Of a stretch of DNA of 64,000 nt, positions 31,576 to 41,073 are shown piece after piece (the stretch's first letter is position 1; every line of letters begins with the position of its first letter). The DNA comes from Alphaproteobacteria bacterium (GTDB lineage Bacteria > Pseudomonadota > Alphaproteobacteria > Puniceispirillales > Puniceispirillaceae), in assembly GCA_016780775.1 (NCBI GenBank), contig JADHLI010000002.1, positions 1 through 64,000 of the forward strand, given 5' to 3'. Below the pieces are notes generated by a model that was not told where the DNA came from, did no database searches, and worked only from the letters and a program-made list of their open reading frames with translations. A program made the position numbers and the translations under genes.

Positions 31576-32304
31576 ATGAATATCTGGGGGTTAATCATTG
31601 GCGGGGCAGCCGGCCTAGCGGTTGGCGGGCCGATAGGCGCGCTACTTGGCGCGGCCGCTGGTATGGTCGCCGAACATCAGATCCGCCGCCGTAGCGATCC
31701 TGAGCAAGCCAGAAAAGTGGCCTTTACCGTTGCTGTTATCGCCTTATCAGCCAAAATGGCGAAAGCAGATGGCATCGTTACAAAGTCGGAAATAGAGGCG
31801 TTTCGCTCCCGCGTGGATATCCCACAAAAAGATGTTAAACGCGTAGGTGAGTTCTGGGATTTAGCGCGGCAAACACCGACAGGCTTTACAGCCTATGCCC
31901 AGCAAACTGTTGACCTGTTTGGCCCACGTTCTGCGATTTTAGAGCAATTGCTTGACCTGTTATTTACAATTGCCCGGGCGGATGGGGATATCACGTCCGA
32001 AGAATGGAGCTACCTATCTGAAGTTGCAGGCATTTTTGGCTATGATGAGGCTGGCTTTAGCCGCCTTTCTGATATCCATAGCGGTGCCAGCCCTCCTCCC
32101 CATCTGGTATTAGGAATTTCCCCAGATGCCAGTTTGGAAGAAGCTAAGGCGGCATGGAAAGCGCTGGCTAGAACCCATCATCCAGACCAGCTTATCGCCG
32201 CTGGCATGCCAGAAGAATTTATTTCAGCAGCAACCGATAGGCTGGCACAAATAAATAATGCCTATCAGACATTGGCTGGACAAATTCGCAGCCGCACGGC
32301 ATAA
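31576..32304 (+). CDS. djlA: DjlA-like co-chaperone (TerB-like + J domain)
   Basis: The 242-residue product starts with a glycine-rich membrane segment (IWGLIIGGAAGLAVGGPIGA), followed by a TerB-like helical domain (VAVIALSAKMAKADGIVTKSEIEAF and FTIARADGDITSEEW) and a C-terminal J domain (PHLVLGISPDASLEEAKAAWKALARTHHPDQL) with the H-P-D tripeptide. It is the DjlA arrangement: a membrane-anchored co-chaperone that stimulates DnaK. AGGAG lies 10 bp before ATG. Its stop codon lies within a 13-bp tandem repeat. Confidence 0.9.
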   Translation: MNIWGLIIGGAAGLAVGGPIGALLGAAAGMVAEHQIRRRSDPEQARKVAFTVAVIALSAKMAKADGIVTKSEIEAFRSRVDIPQKDVKRVGEFWDLARQTPTGFTAYAQQTVDLFGPRSAILEQLLDLLFTIARADGDITSEEWSYLSEVAGIFGYDEAGFSRLSDIHSGASPPPHLVLGISPDASLEEAKAAWKALARTHHPDQLIAAGMPEEFISAATDRLAQINNAYQTLAGQIRSRTA

Positions 32305-32356
32305 CCGCACGGCATAATCGGACGGCATAATCGCACAGCATAATCGCACAGCAAAA
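32292..32356. repeat. Five tandem copies of a 13-bp unit spanning the djlA stop codon
   Basis: CCGCACGGCATAA at 32292 ends with the TAA stop of djlA. Four more units follow, at 32305, 32318, 32331 and 32344, with few changes (TCGGACGGCATAA, TCGCACAGCATAA). The unit length is not a multiple of 3, so any expansion falls outside the coding frame. Confidence 0.95.
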
Positions 32357-32430
32357 ATAGTGAAGCTGGAAAAAAACTGGTGCTAATCTGAAAGCGGCAC
32401 ATGAACCAGATGAAGAGGTAATATTAGAAT

Positions 32431-34308
32431 ATGGCCCCGCCACTGATGAGCATATCGGAAATGGGTGTCAATCTGGGTGACAGATGGCTATTGCGGGGTG
32501 TCGATTTATCCGTTTCCGCAGGGGATAGGCTGGCCTTGGTTGGCCGCAATGGCGCTGGTAAATCCACCTTGATGAAACTTATAGCAGGCCAGTTAGAGCC
32601 AGATGAAGGTAGCCGCTGGACAGCACCTGCTACGGAAATTGCCTATCTGCCGCAATCGCCTAAATTCAAAGGCAGTATGAGCTTATCATCCTATGTCATG
32701 AAGGGGCTGGATAATCACAGCGAGCTAACCGTATCGGAGCGGGTAAAACAAGCCCACCGCGCAGACGCGATGCTGGACAGAATGGGCATGGATCCAGCGC
32801 AAATGACAGATGGATTATCTGGCGGGGAGCGCCGACGTGCCTCACTTGCCCGTGCCCTTATAACAGAGCCTCAAGTACTTCTGCTGGATGAGCCGACAAA
32901 CCATCTTGACCTGCCGACCATTGAATGGCTTGAAGATATGCTGCGGGCACGTTCAGGTGCGCTTATTCTGATCAGCCATGACCGTGCTTTTCTGCGCGCT
33001 TTGGGAACTGGAATGATCTGGATACATCAAGGAACTTTGCGCAGACGTGAAGGCGCGTTTGAGCAGTTTGAAGACTGGTCAGAAGGTATTCTAGCAGAAG
33101 AGGCCGTGCGCTTGCATAAGCTAGATAGGAAAATTGCCGAAGAGACAAGATGGTCCCATCAAGGGATTAGCGCACGCCGGAAACGCAATCAGGGACGGCT
33201 TCGTGAATTACAGGATTTACGCCAGCTTCGCGCCCGCCAAGGTGGACAGGTTATTACCCAAATGTCGATGAGCGCAGGAAAGGCTGAAGGGGGCGGTCAA
33301 ATTGTTTTAGAAGCGCGCGATTTAACCGTTAATATTCCGAATACTGGCCCTGACGCATCAGAACCATGCGCCCTTGTCACCCATTTCAACACGATTATCC
33401 GGCGCGGTGACAGGCTGGGCATTGTCGGGCCAAACGGTATTGGTAAATCCACCCTTATTCGCACATTACTGGGGGAGCGTGAAGCGGATAAAGGCCATGT
33501 AAAAACCGGCTATGGCCTGCTATCAGCTTATTTTGATCAAAACCGGGAAAGGCTAAACCCTGAGCAGACGCCATGGACAACACTTTGCCCAGATGGCGGG
33601 GATGTGGTGGAAATTGATGGCAAGCCGCGCCATGTAACTAGCTATCTACGGGATTTCCTGTTTAATGATTTTAAGATGACTCAGCGTGTTGGCACCCTAT
33701 CTGGCGGTGAGCAAAATCGGTTGCTGCTGGCACGTATCTTCTCTGAGCCACATAATTTTCTGGTGCTAGATGAGCCTACTAATGATCTGGATATGGAAAC
33801 CATTGACCTGTTGCAAGAAGTGATAGCAGATTATGATGGCACCGTGTTGATTGTTAGCCATGATAGAGATTTTCTAGACCGCACCGTTACCAGCATTCTG
33901 GCCTTTGAAGAAGATGGCAAAATTGTTCCCCATGCTGGTGGTTATAGCGATTATCTAGGCCGGCTACGCAAGCGAAAAAGCAAAGATAAAGAGGCTGTGA
34001 AAAATGCCAAGAAAGCTGGCAAAACAAAGCAGGGTGATAGCGGCAACAGCAAAACCAAAACCCAAAAAGACAGGCTTAGCTATAAGCAGGTCTATCAGCT
34101 AGAACAGTTGCCAAAGGAAATGGAGTGTTTGCGCGCAGCCATTGCTAAAGGGGAAGCAAAACTGGCAGATATGGGGTTTTTCGAACGTGACCCTGAAGGG
34201 TTTGAAAAACTCGCAACACAAATAACAACAGACAAAGCAAACCTTGCCACCATGGAAGAGAGCTGGCTAGAGCTAGAAATCTTAAAAGAGGCGATCGAGG
34301 CAGATTAG
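32431..34308 (+). CDS. ABC-F ATPase (Uup-like)
   Basis: The 625-residue product has two ABC domains in one chain and no membrane segment: Walker [21 protein letters not shown] and [17 protein letters not shown], signatures [15 protein letters not shown] and [15 protein letters not shown], and Walker [14 protein letters not shown] and [12 protein letters not shown]. The linker between them is rich in charged residues, and the tail (~95 residues) has coiled-coil-forming segments ([27 protein letters not shown]), as in Uup. ABC-F proteins act on the ribosome; Uup is linked to DNA-repair phenotypes. Confidence 0.92.
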   Translation: MAPPLMSISEMGVNLGDRWLLRGVDLSVSAGDRLALVGRNGAGKSTLMKLIAGQLEPDEGSRWTAPATEIAYLPQSPKFKGSMSLSSYVMKGLDNHSELTVSERVKQAHRADAMLDRMGMDPAQMTDGLSGGERRRASLARALITEPQVLLLDEPTNHLDLPTIEWLEDMLRARSGALILISHDRAFLRALGTGMIWIHQGTLRRREGAFEQFEDWSEGILAEEAVRLHKLDRKIAEETRWSHQGISARRKRNQGRLRELQDLRQLRARQGGQVITQMSMSAGKAEGGGQIVLEARDLTVNIPNTGPDASEPCALVTHFNTIIRRGDRLGIVGPNGIGKSTLIRTLLGEREADKGHVKTGYGLLSAYFDQNRERLNPEQTPWTTLCPDGGDVVEIDGKPRHVTSYLRDFLFNDFKMTQRVGTLSGGEQNRLLLARIFSEPHNFLVLDEPTNDLDMETIDLLQEVIADYDGTVLIVSHDRDFLDRTVTSILAFEEDGKIVPHAGGYSDYLGRLRKRKSKDKEAVKNAKKAGKTKQGDSGNSKTKTQKDRLSYKQVYQLEQLPKEMECLRAAIAKGEAKLADMGFFERDPEGFEKLATQITTDKANLATMEESWLELEILKEAIEAD

Positions 34309-34356
34309 CGCGCCCCCTCTGTCTTGCGCATTATTTCCTACGCCCGATGCCATAGA

Positions 34357-34476
34357 GATTTGACTGGTGATTTAAATAGAGATTTGACAGGTCATTTGAC
34401 TAGAGATTTGACTAGTGATTTGACTAGTGATCTAACTGGTGATTTGACAGGTCATTTGACTAGTGATTTGACAAGG
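34357..34476. repeat. Ten tandem copies of a 12-bp unit (GATTTGACTRGT)
   Basis: Ten units of 12 bp run from 34357 to 34476 with substitutions (GATTTAAATAGA, CATTTGACTAGA). In one frame they would code DLTG/DLTS repeats, but no ribosome-binding site or start is convincing, so I treat them as non-coding. They separate the ABC-F gene from rnpB and lie 30 bp upstream of it. Confidence 0.95.
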
Positions 34477-34505
34477 ACGCGGCAACCGCGTTATCCCCTG
34501 ATGCG

Positions 34506-34900
34506 TGAGCAGACAGCCGGATAGCTGCTGGCCCCTTTTTTTTAAAGGAGCTGGAGGAAAGTCCGGGCTTCACAGGATCAGGATGCTGGATAACGTCCAG
34601 CGAGGGCGACCTCAGGGAAAGTGCCACAGAAAACAAACCGCCTGTTCTTTTGAACAGGTAAGGGTGAAAAGGTTGCGGTAAGAGCGCACCGCAGTTCTGG
34701 TGACAGAGCTGGCAGGGTAAACCCCATCCGAAGCAAGACCATGTAGGGACATGGCTGTTCTACAGCACTGGCGATCCTGCCAGAGATGTCCGGGTAGGTT
34801 GCTAGAGGCGTCTGGTAACAGGCGTCCCAGACGAATAGCTATCGATAAAAAGAGCACGCTCTTTTTTTCACAGAACCCGGCTTACAGGCTGTCTGCTCAT
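34506..34900 (+). ncRNA. rnpB: RNase P RNA (bacterial type A)
   Basis: The ends pair as helix P1: TGAGCAGACAGCC at 34506 with GGCTGTCTGCTCA near 34888-34900. Conserved core segments are present: GAGGAAAGTCCGGGC near the 5' end (34552-34568), and ACAGAACCCGGCTTAC near the 3' end (34869-34885), which form P4 and the catalytic core. AGGGTGAAAAGGTGC-like and GTAAACCCCATC regions fill the specificity domain. Length about 395 nt. It cuts the 5' leader of pre-tRNAs with the RnpA protein. Confidence 0.97.
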
Positions 34901-35022
34901 ATTTTCCGATGCTAGCTAAATTAAGCGCAGATCCAGTTTTGCCCTATTTGTGCCTCATTTAAAAAATAAGGTTCAAGATGCGCACATGAACGTATCGCGT
35001 ACGGACAACGGTCTGAGATAAA

Positions 35023-35087
35023 GTCAGCAGGGCTGCATGACTGAAAGTAAGACTTTCTTCACGCACACTCTCCCCCTCCCTGCTGAC
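35023..35087 (+). promoter_or_regulatory. Inverted repeat in the leader of the spondin-domain gene
   Basis: GTCAGCAGGG (35023-35032) and CCCTGCTGAC (35078-35087) are perfect 10-bp inverted arms. Their 45-bp loop holds a smaller hairpin (GAAAGT / ACTTTC). It sits 34 bp upstream of the ATG and could be a structured mRNA leader; no known riboswitch class is recognised. Confidence 0.35.
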
Positions 35088-35120
35088 CCTCAGAAAGCTG
35101 CCGCAAAGGAGAACTACTTG

Positions 35121-35639
35121 ATGCGCGCCCTCATAATATTGCTGTCAGCAATGCTGACGATAATCCCGTTCACAAGCTTTGCTGGTGACGATTACACCGT
35201 TACCATAACAAACCAGATGAAAGATGAGCTGCTTGCCCCTGTCCTGATTGCACCTGTGCGTAAGGATAAACATATTTTTGATGGCGCGTATGTAACAAAG
35301 GCGGCCGAACATCAAATTCTAACCGGTGACCCCGCCATGCTAAAGGAAAAGATTAGTCGCAAAGCGATGGTAGGGCATGGCAGTGACGGCCCACCAGGCG
35401 TTCTTTTGGCACCGGGCAAATCCATTAAGATTGAGGTGCGTGGCGGCAAAGCTAATGTTGTACGCATCATTGCTATGGTTGCACCGACAAAGGTACCAGA
35501 TAATTATGTCTCTGGGCTGATAAGTCTTGGTATGGATAGCCGTCCAATCACCCTTGATAGATATGATATCGGGCATGATGAAGCCCGGAAAACCACCGAG
35601 CTGGTTAGCGCTGGGGCGGTACTGGTTACGGTAAATTAA
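35121..35639 (+). CDS. Secreted spondin-N-domain protein
   Basis: Starts at ATG 35121 (AAGGAG upstream; an earlier in-frame start lacks one). The 172-residue product has a signal peptide (MRALIILLSAMLTIIPFTSFA) and then a spondin-N-like domain: DYTVTITNQMKDELLAPVLIA, GHGSDGPPGVLLAPGKSIKIEV and RIIAMVAPTKVPDNYVSGL. In bacteria this domain occurs in exported proteins of unknown role, often linked to adhesion. It is followed by a hairpin terminator. Confidence 0.78.
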   Translation: MRALIILLSAMLTIIPFTSFAGDDYTVTITNQMKDELLAPVLIAPVRKDKHIFDGAYVTKAAEHQILTGDPAMLKEKISRKAMVGHGSDGPPGVLLAPGKSIKIEVRGGKANVVRIIAMVAPTKVPDNYVSGLISLGMDSRPITLDRYDIGHDEARKTTELVSAGAVLVTVN

Positions 35640-35672
35640 CTTAGCCTTATTACTAGCACGCAAATGACTATG

Positions 35673-35707
35673 ACAGCTCTATTGTGATGATAGGGCTGTT
35701 TGTTTTT
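35673..35707 (+). terminator. Terminator of the spondin-domain gene
   Basis: ACAGCTCTAT pairs with ATAGGGCTGT (one G-U pair) over a 7-nt loop, followed by TTGTTTTTC. Confidence 0.75.
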
Positions 35708-35864
35708 CTAGCGCCTCTATTTTAGCCACCCTTCACACCGATTCTGTAGCCTTAAAATATGGGAAAAAACGCCTTAAAAACAGAACATAACATGAACAAT
35801 TTAGTATAAATTCATGCAAAATAGATACTTATCTGTTTTTCTTTAAGTCGTTTCTTATAAACTG

Positions 35865-35892
35865 TTGAAAAACCTTAATTTTTCCATAAATT
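35865..35892 (+). promoter_or_regulatory. Putative sigma-70 promoter of the dcw cluster
   Basis: TTGAAA (35865-35870) and TAAATT (35887-35892) with a 16-bp spacer lie directly upstream of the MraZ boxes, so the boxes would cover the transcription start. The upstream remainder of the gap (35710-35864) is AT-rich with no gene. Confidence 0.45.
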
Positions 35893-35901
35893 GGGGTGCT
35901 T

Positions 35902-35946
35902 TCCCATTGACTACCATAAAATCCCATGATATCCCATAATGACCCG
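35902..35946. promoter_or_regulatory. MraZ operator: five pentamers at exact 10-bp spacing
   Basis: TCCCA at 35902, TACCA at 35912, TCCCA at 35922, TCCCA at 35932 and ACCCG at 35942 are direct repeats with a 10-bp period (minus strand TGGGA). MraZ binds such TGGGN repeats separated by 5 bp upstream of its own operon and represses it. Three pentamers are perfect. Confidence 0.85.
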
Positions 35947-36086
35947 TTTTCTGCGGGGAAATGGGGTATTTTTGGTTAATTCACTGTAATTGCTGAAAAT
36001 TCCTCAAAGATGAAATGCTTATGGCGGCTCTACAAAGCGACTATGTGGCCAAACATTGGCGATAAAATTTTTTTAACGAGGGGCAG

Positions 36087-36554
36087 TTGGATTTATTTTT
36101 ATCCACCTACGAAAATCGGATAGATGCAAAAGGCAGGGTCTCTGTGCCTGCGTCCTTCCGTGCGGTTTTGGAGCGCAATCGTAGCCCCCTTTATGTCTAT
36201 AAATCGCTGACCCATGCGTGTTTGGAAGGGTGCGGGCCAGAACGCATCAGCCAGATTGTCGATGCGATTGACCAGATGGATAGCCTGTCAGAAGAGGCTG
36301 AAATCCTGCAAACGATGCTGTTTAGCGCCCAAGAGATGAAAATTGATGCAGATGGACGCATGTTGCTGCCGGCCGAGTTTATTGAGTTTGCAGCCCTAGA
36401 TGGTACCGCTTTATTTTCTGGTATTGGTCGCTCCTTTCAAATCTGGCGTCCTGACCAGCATCAAAAACGCGAGACAGATTTCCGTGACCGTGCGGCCAAA
36501 CAAGGCGTGCCCCGTCTTACCCTTGGTCGGCGTCCGGTGCCAGGAGAGCGGTAA
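36087..36554 (+). CDS. mraZ: Transcriptional regulator MraZ
   Basis: The 155-residue product has two AbrB-like MraZ domains: FLSTYENRIDAKGRVSVPASFR (residues ~2-23) and AQEMKIDADGRMLLPAEFIEFA (residues ~80-100), each with the D-x-K/D-GR core. It starts at TTG 36087, behind GAGGGG. It autoregulates the dcw operon through the boxes at 35902-35946 and may counter RsmH activity. rsmH starts inside its stop (TAATG). Confidence 0.96.
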   Translation: MDLFLSTYENRIDAKGRVSVPASFRAVLERNRSPLYVYKSLTHACLEGCGPERISQIVDAIDQMDSLSEEAEILQTMLFSAQEMKIDADGRMLLPAEFIEFAALDGTALFSGIGRSFQIWRPDQHQKRETDFRDRAAKQGVPRLTLGRRPVPGER

Positions 36555-37528
36555 TGTCAGAGTCCAGCTTGCATATACCGGTCATGCTGGACGAGGTCAT
36601 CGCCGCCCTGACACCTTCGCCGGGCAAAGTCTTTCTTGATGCAACCTTCGGAAATGGCGGTTATACCAAAGCCTTGTTAGACACAGCAGATTGCCAAGTC
36701 GCCGCAATAGACCGTGACCCAGACGCAATTTTGCGCGGCCAGCCTTTGCTATCAGCCTACCCCGGACGCCTGCAATTGCTAGAAGGTCCTTTTTCAGAAA
36801 TGGCGCGCCTGACCGCAGCGGCTGGTATCAAAAAACTTGACGGCATTGTCTTTGATTTGGGCGTTTGTTCAACCCAGCTAGATGAGGCAGAGCGCGGCTT
36901 CTCGTTCCGCCAAGATGGGCCGCTGGATATGCGGATGTCAAAGCAAGGGTTAGATGCAAGTGATATCGTCAATGAGCTAGATGAGGCTGCCCTCGCAGAT
37001 ATCATTTGGCGTTTTGGTGAGGAGCGCGCTTCACGCCGTATTGCCAGAGCCATTACCCGTGCCCGCCTTGATGCCCGTATTGAGCGCACCAGCCAGCTTG
37101 CTGATATCATCCATTCGGTAATGCCGCGACCCAAGCCCGGACAAGCCGATAGCGCCACTCGCACTTTTCAGGCGTTGCGCATTTATATTAATGGGGAGTT
37201 AGACGAGCTGGAAAAAGCGCTGGCAGCCGCTGAAGATTTGCTCACCCCAGATGGTGTATTGGCCATTGTCAGCTTCCACTCGCTAGAGGATCGCATCGTT
37301 AAAAACTTCCTGAACGTCAAAAGCGGTAACATGCCTGCCCCATCGCGCCATCGCCCCGATATACGCACTAAACAGCCGGCCATTTATGCGCTGACCCCGC
37401 GGAAGCCCCTGCTGCCATCAGATGCAGAAATTGCCATTAATGCACGCGCGCGTTCAGCAAAATTGCGCGTTGCCCGCCGACTTGCCGATGCCGGGCTTAA
37501 AACAAACTCTATAGAGGAGAGCGTTTAA
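36554..37528 (+). CDS. rsmH: 16S rRNA (cytosine1402-N4)-methyltransferase
   Basis: The 324-residue product has the RsmH motifs HIPVMLDEVIAAL, DATFGNGGYTKALL (AdoMet site), GIVFDLGVCSTQLDEAERGFSF and FHSLEDRIVKNFL, with the helical insert IARAITRARLDARIERTSQLAD. It methylates N4 of C1402 in 16S rRNA. It overlaps mraZ by one base and is followed without a gap by ftsL. Confidence 0.97.
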   Translation: MSESSLHIPVMLDEVIAALTPSPGKVFLDATFGNGGYTKALLDTADCQVAAIDRDPDAILRGQPLLSAYPGRLQLLEGPFSEMARLTAAAGIKKLDGIVFDLGVCSTQLDEAERGFSFRQDGPLDMRMSKQGLDASDIVNELDEAALADIIWRFGEERASRRIARAITRARLDARIERTSQLADIIHSVMPRPKPGQADSATRTFQALRIYINGELDELEKALAAAEDLLTPDGVLAIVSFHSLEDRIVKNFLNVKSGNMPAPSRHRPDIRTKQPAIYALTPRKPLLPSDAEIAINARARSAKLRVARRLADAGLKTNSIEESV

Positions 37529-37867
37529 ATGCTTCGCGTTATTCTAATATTGTGTTTTGTCCTAGCGGTGAGCGGCAGTGCGCTCTATATGACAAAATTA
37601 TCGGTAGATGGGCGTTATGATCGCCTGAGCCAGCTGCAAACTGAAATCAAGGCAGCAGAGAACCGCGCCATTATTCTAGAAGCTGAATGGGCCTTTTTAA
37701 GCCGCCCAGATAGATTGCTCAATCTATCTTCATCGCTCTTATCTATGCGCCCGATAACCCAGAACCGGGTATTGCCCCTGGAATCTATTCCATTGCGCCA
37801 GCCAGCCAGCGCGCCAAGTGATAGCAAAGCAAGCGACACCAATGATAGGGGGGATAATGCGCAATAA
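37529..37867 (+). CDS. ftsL: Cell division protein FtsL
   Basis: The 112-residue product has one N-terminal membrane helix (VILILCFVLAVSGSALYMTKLS) followed by a short coiled-coil region (RLSQLQTEIKAAENRAIILEAEWAFLSRPDRLLNLSSSL) and a variable tail. This is the bitopic FtsL pattern. It forms the FtsQBL complex that activates FtsWI. Identification rests on position between rsmH and ftsI and the coil, since FtsL sequence is poorly conserved. Confidence 0.88.
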   Translation: MLRVILILCFVLAVSGSALYMTKLSVDGRYDRLSQLQTEIKAAENRAIILEAEWAFLSRPDRLLNLSSSLLSMRPITQNRVLPLESIPLRQPASAPSDSKASDTNDRGDNAQ

Positions 37868-39602
37868 CACCCCTTTTTCACCTGCAAATTCAAGTGTGAT
37901 ATCTGCGCTTTGGCGGCGTGTCTGGCCATCGCGCCCAGATCCAGACAAGTCGCGGCGCATAGCCAGAGCCCGCTTGCTTGTAGCGGGGGTGGTAGCGACC
38001 AGTTGTTTTATGGGCATCAGCGCCAAAGCCGTTTGGCTGGTCAGTGGCCAAGATGGCGCAAAATCTGGGCAGCTACAAACACAAGCTAGTGCAGCACGCG
38101 GCGCAATCTATGACCGCAAGGGTCGGCTTTTAGCAAGTACTATTCCTATTATGCGCCTGCACCTTGACCCGAAAATGGTGTTAAACCCCTTTGAGGTGGC
38201 AACTAAATTAGCCCCGCACCTGCCTGGCAAGTCTGAGCAAGATATTTTAAAAGCGCTGGCACGAAATAGCCGCTATGTCGAATTAGACAGAAAAATCACC
38301 CCAGCACGGCACGCCGCTATTATGGGGCTTGGCCTGCCGGGTGTAAATATTTCTGCCACCTCGCTTCGCAGCTATCCACATGGGTCAGAAGCCGCACATC
38401 TTATTGGTCAGGTAGACCGGGATGGTCAGGGTATTGCCGGTATAGAAAAGAGCATGCAAGCCAAGCTAGCCGCTGGCGAGAATGTCAATTTATCAATTGA
38501 TTTAGGCGTACAGGCAATTGTGCGCCAGTCTCTTCGCCACCAGATTGAGCGTTTCGAAGCTGTTGGCGGAGCTAGCCTTGTCATGGACATCAAAAATGGC
38601 GAGATTATCAGCCTTGTATCTTTGCCAGATTTTGACCCTAATCATTTCGCCCAAGCTAGCGATAATGCCAGATTCAACCGCGCCACTAAAGGCGTGTTTG
38701 AAATGGGCAGTATTTTCAAGGTGCTTAACACAGCTATTGCACTTGAAAGCGATGCTGCCTCGCTTGTCTCTTCTTATGATGTTTCCAAGCCCTTGCGTAT
38801 TTCTGGCTATTCCATAAGAGATTTTCACCCTCGCAAACGCGCATTAAACCTATCTGAGGTACTGGTCTACTCGTCCAATATTGGTTCAGCAAAAATTGCC
38901 GAAGCGATTGGGCCTGAGGTACAACACAGCTATATGGAAAAGCTTGGGCTCCTAAACCGCCCTGCCTTGGAATTACCAGAAACAGCACAACCCCTTATTC
39001 CGCGCAAATGGGGACGGCTCTCCACCATTACTATCTCATATGGCTATGGGCTATCTGTATCACCAGTGCATGCGGTAGGCGCCATAGCTGCGGCCGCTGG
39101 GAATGGTGAATTTATTGCCCCTACCCTGCTACTAAGAGAGCCCGATGAGGTGTTTGAGCGCACCCGCATCTTCTCATCCGAGACCAACCGTAAGGTGCGT
39201 ACTATGATGCGCCTTGTTGTCTCACATGAAGATGGAACAGCTAATTTTGCGGACGCCCCTGGCTATCTGGTTGGCGCCAAAACAGGCTCAGCTGAAAAGC
39301 TGAAAGTTGGCGCACGCGGCTATAATGAAAAGGCTAATTTAACCTCTATTGTGGCCGCCTTCCCTATTCATGACCCGCGCTATTTGATCTTTGTGATGGT
39401 GGATGAGCCAAAGCCGCAAAAATTTTCTTATGGATATGCCACTGCAGGTTGGGTGGCCGCCCCTGTAATCGCTGAAATTATAAAAAAAGCGGCGCCTGTG
39501 CTGGGGGTTCTTCCTGTTGACATAAAGGCGCCAGAAATCCGCCAAAATCTTGAGCCAAACCTGAATATTGGTGGCAAGGGAGCTATTTTTGCATCTTTCT
39601 GA
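37857..39602 (+). CDS. ftsI: Division transpeptidase PBP3
   Basis: The 581-residue product from ATG 37857 (behind AGGGGGGAT, overlapping ftsL by 11 bp) has a membrane anchor (LLVAGVVATSCFMGISAKAVWLV), the pedestal motif ARGAIYDRKGRLLASTIP, and the transpeptidase triad S-I-F-K (in EMGSIFKVLN), S-S-N (VYSSNIGSAK) and K-T-G (VGAKTGSAEK). It cross-links septal peptidoglycan with FtsW. Confidence 0.97.
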   Translation: MRNNTPFSPANSSVISALWRRVWPSRPDPDKSRRIARARLLVAGVVATSCFMGISAKAVWLVSGQDGAKSGQLQTQASAARGAIYDRKGRLLASTIPIMRLHLDPKMVLNPFEVATKLAPHLPGKSEQDILKALARNSRYVELDRKITPARHAAIMGLGLPGVNISATSLRSYPHGSEAAHLIGQVDRDGQGIAGIEKSMQAKLAAGENVNLSIDLGVQAIVRQSLRHQIERFEAVGGASLVMDIKNGEIISLVSLPDFDPNHFAQASDNARFNRATKGVFEMGSIFKVLNTAIALESDAASLVSSYDVSKPLRISGYSIRDFHPRKRALNLSEVLVYSSNIGSAKIAEAIGPEVQHSYMEKLGLLNRPALELPETAQPLIPRKWGRLSTITISYGYGLSVSPVHAVGAIAAAAGNGEFIAPTLLLREPDEVFERTRIFSSETNRKVRTMMRLVVSHEDGTANFADAPGYLVGAKTGSAEKLKVGARGYNEKANLTSIVAAFPIHDPRYLIFVMVDEPKPQKFSYGYATAGWVAAPVIAEIIKKAAPVLGVLPVDIKAPEIRQNLEPNLNIGGKGAIFASF

Positions 39603-41073
39603 ATTAATGACATATTTGCCTTCTGCACAGCTAATCTCTGGCCATCAAGAGCTGGAGATAAGCTCGGTTAGCGCCAATTCAGCTACCATCCAGATGGGCG
39701 GGTTATTTGCTGCCCTTAAGGGTGCAAAACAGGATGGCCATGATTTTATTGATGCTGCCATCAAAGCAGGAGCTGTCGCAATTTTAAGTGATCAGGCCAC
39801 GATTTCACTACCAACGGGGATTGCCCATATCAAATCTGATGATACGCGCCATGCTTATGCGCAAATTTGTGCGGCTATTTATGCTTCGCGGCCGGGCATG
39901 CTGGTTGGTGTTACTGGCACTAATGGCAAAACATCTGTCGTGGAATATATGCGCCAGATTTGGACACGTGCCACTTGGCCTGCCGCCACCATCGGCACGC
40001 TGGGCGTTGCCTGTCCAGTGCTTGAGCTAGCCAGCAGCTCTGCTATGTTAACTACGCCTGCACCTGAAAGCCTTTATGCCCTGCTGCACCAGATGGCCAA
40101 ATCAGGGATTACCCATACCGCCTTTGAAGCTTCTAGCCATGGGCTGGATCAGCAAAGGATGGCAGGGCTTGGCGTCAATGTGGCTGTCTTTACTAATCTT
40201 AGCCAAGATCATCTTGACTGGCACGGCGATATGGATAGCTATTTTGCAGCTAAAGCCAAGCTTTTTCATCAGAATCTGCTTGATGGTGGTACGGCGGTTC
40301 TAAACGCAGATGATGCGCAAGTAATGAAGCTAAAAGAGCAGCTAGAAAAGCGGCAGATTGTTATTTGGACGGTAGGTAGCAATCCTGAGGCTGATTTCTG
40401 TATCCAGAAGATCGAATCTCATCCCTTTGGGCTAGATGTACAAATCACTGCAAAAGGGCAGGCTTTCCGCTTTCCTGTTGCCTTATCTGGTACTTTTCAG
40501 GCGGTTAATGCAGTAATGGCAGCAGTGGCTGCTTATGCATCTGGCATGCCTTTGCAAGACTCGTTGGGTGCGCTGCCGTCTCTTACGCCCGTGCGCGGAC
40601 GCATGCAGCCTATCCATGAACACCCTGCTGGGGGGCGCATCATAATTGATTTTGCGCATACTCCTGACGCGCTAGAGGCTGCCCTTATTGCCTTGCGAGA
40701 CCAAACCCCTGACAAATTAAAGGTGATTTTTGGCTGCGGCGGTGACCGTGATAAGGGTAAGCGCCAAAAAATGGGCGCGATAGCGGCCAAGCTAGCAGAC
40801 CATATCATTATCACAGATGATAATCCGCGCAGTGAAGACCCCAGCGCTATTCGGGCTGAAATTTGCAAAGGCTGCCCAGATGCTAAAGAAATCTCGCCAC
40901 GTGATGCCGCAATAAAGGCTGCAATTGCTGGTCTAGATGGTGGCGATACCCTGCTGATAGCGGGTAAAGGGCATGAAACCTCACAGATGATCGGCACCGA
41001 AACCTTGCCGTTTGATGATGCCAGCGTAGCACGCCATGCAATAGCCCAACTAGGCACAAAGGAGGCAGGATGA
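39589..41073 (+). CDS. murE: UDP-MurNAc-L-Ala-D-Glu:meso-diaminopimelate ligase
   Basis: The start is chosen by the ribosome-binding site: AAGGGAG lies 6 bp before TTG 39589, giving MHLSELMTYLP; the later ATG 39607 has none. The product has the ATP site GVTGTNGKTSVVEYM, the Mur lysine region EASSHGLDQQRM, TNLSQDHLDWHG, and the mDAP-specificity motif TDDNPRSEDP. This last motif shows that the murein has meso-diaminopimelate. Overlaps ftsI by 14 bp and murF by 4 bp. Confidence 0.95.
   Translation: MHLSELMTYLPSAQLISGHQELEISSVSANSATIQMGGLFAALKGAKQDGHDFIDAAIKAGAVAILSDQATISLPTGIAHIKSDDTRHAYAQICAAIYASRPGMLVGVTGTNGKTSVVEYMRQIWTRATWPAATIGTLGVACPVLELASSSAMLTTPAPESLYALLHQMAKSGITHTAFEASSHGLDQQRMAGLGVNVAVFTNLSQDHLDWHGDMDSYFAAKAKLFHQNLLDGGTAVLNADDAQVMKLKEQLEKRQIVIWTVGSNPEADFCIQKIESHPFGLDVQITAKGQAFRFPVALSGTFQAVNAVMAAVAAYASGMPLQDSLGALPSLTPVRGRMQPIHEHPAGGRIIIDFAHTPDALEAALIALRDQTPDKLKVIFGCGGDRDKGKRQKMGAIAAKLADHIIITDDNPRSEDPSAIRAEICKGCPDAKEISPRDAAIKAAIAGLDGGDTLLIAGKGHETSQMIGTETLPFDDASVARHAIAQLGTKEAG

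Noticed and set aside
34324-34524. 66-codon frame encoding DLTG/DLTS repeats upstream of rnpB
   Set aside because: It is only the translation of a 12-bp tandem repeat, starts without a ribosome-binding site and runs into the RNase P RNA gene.
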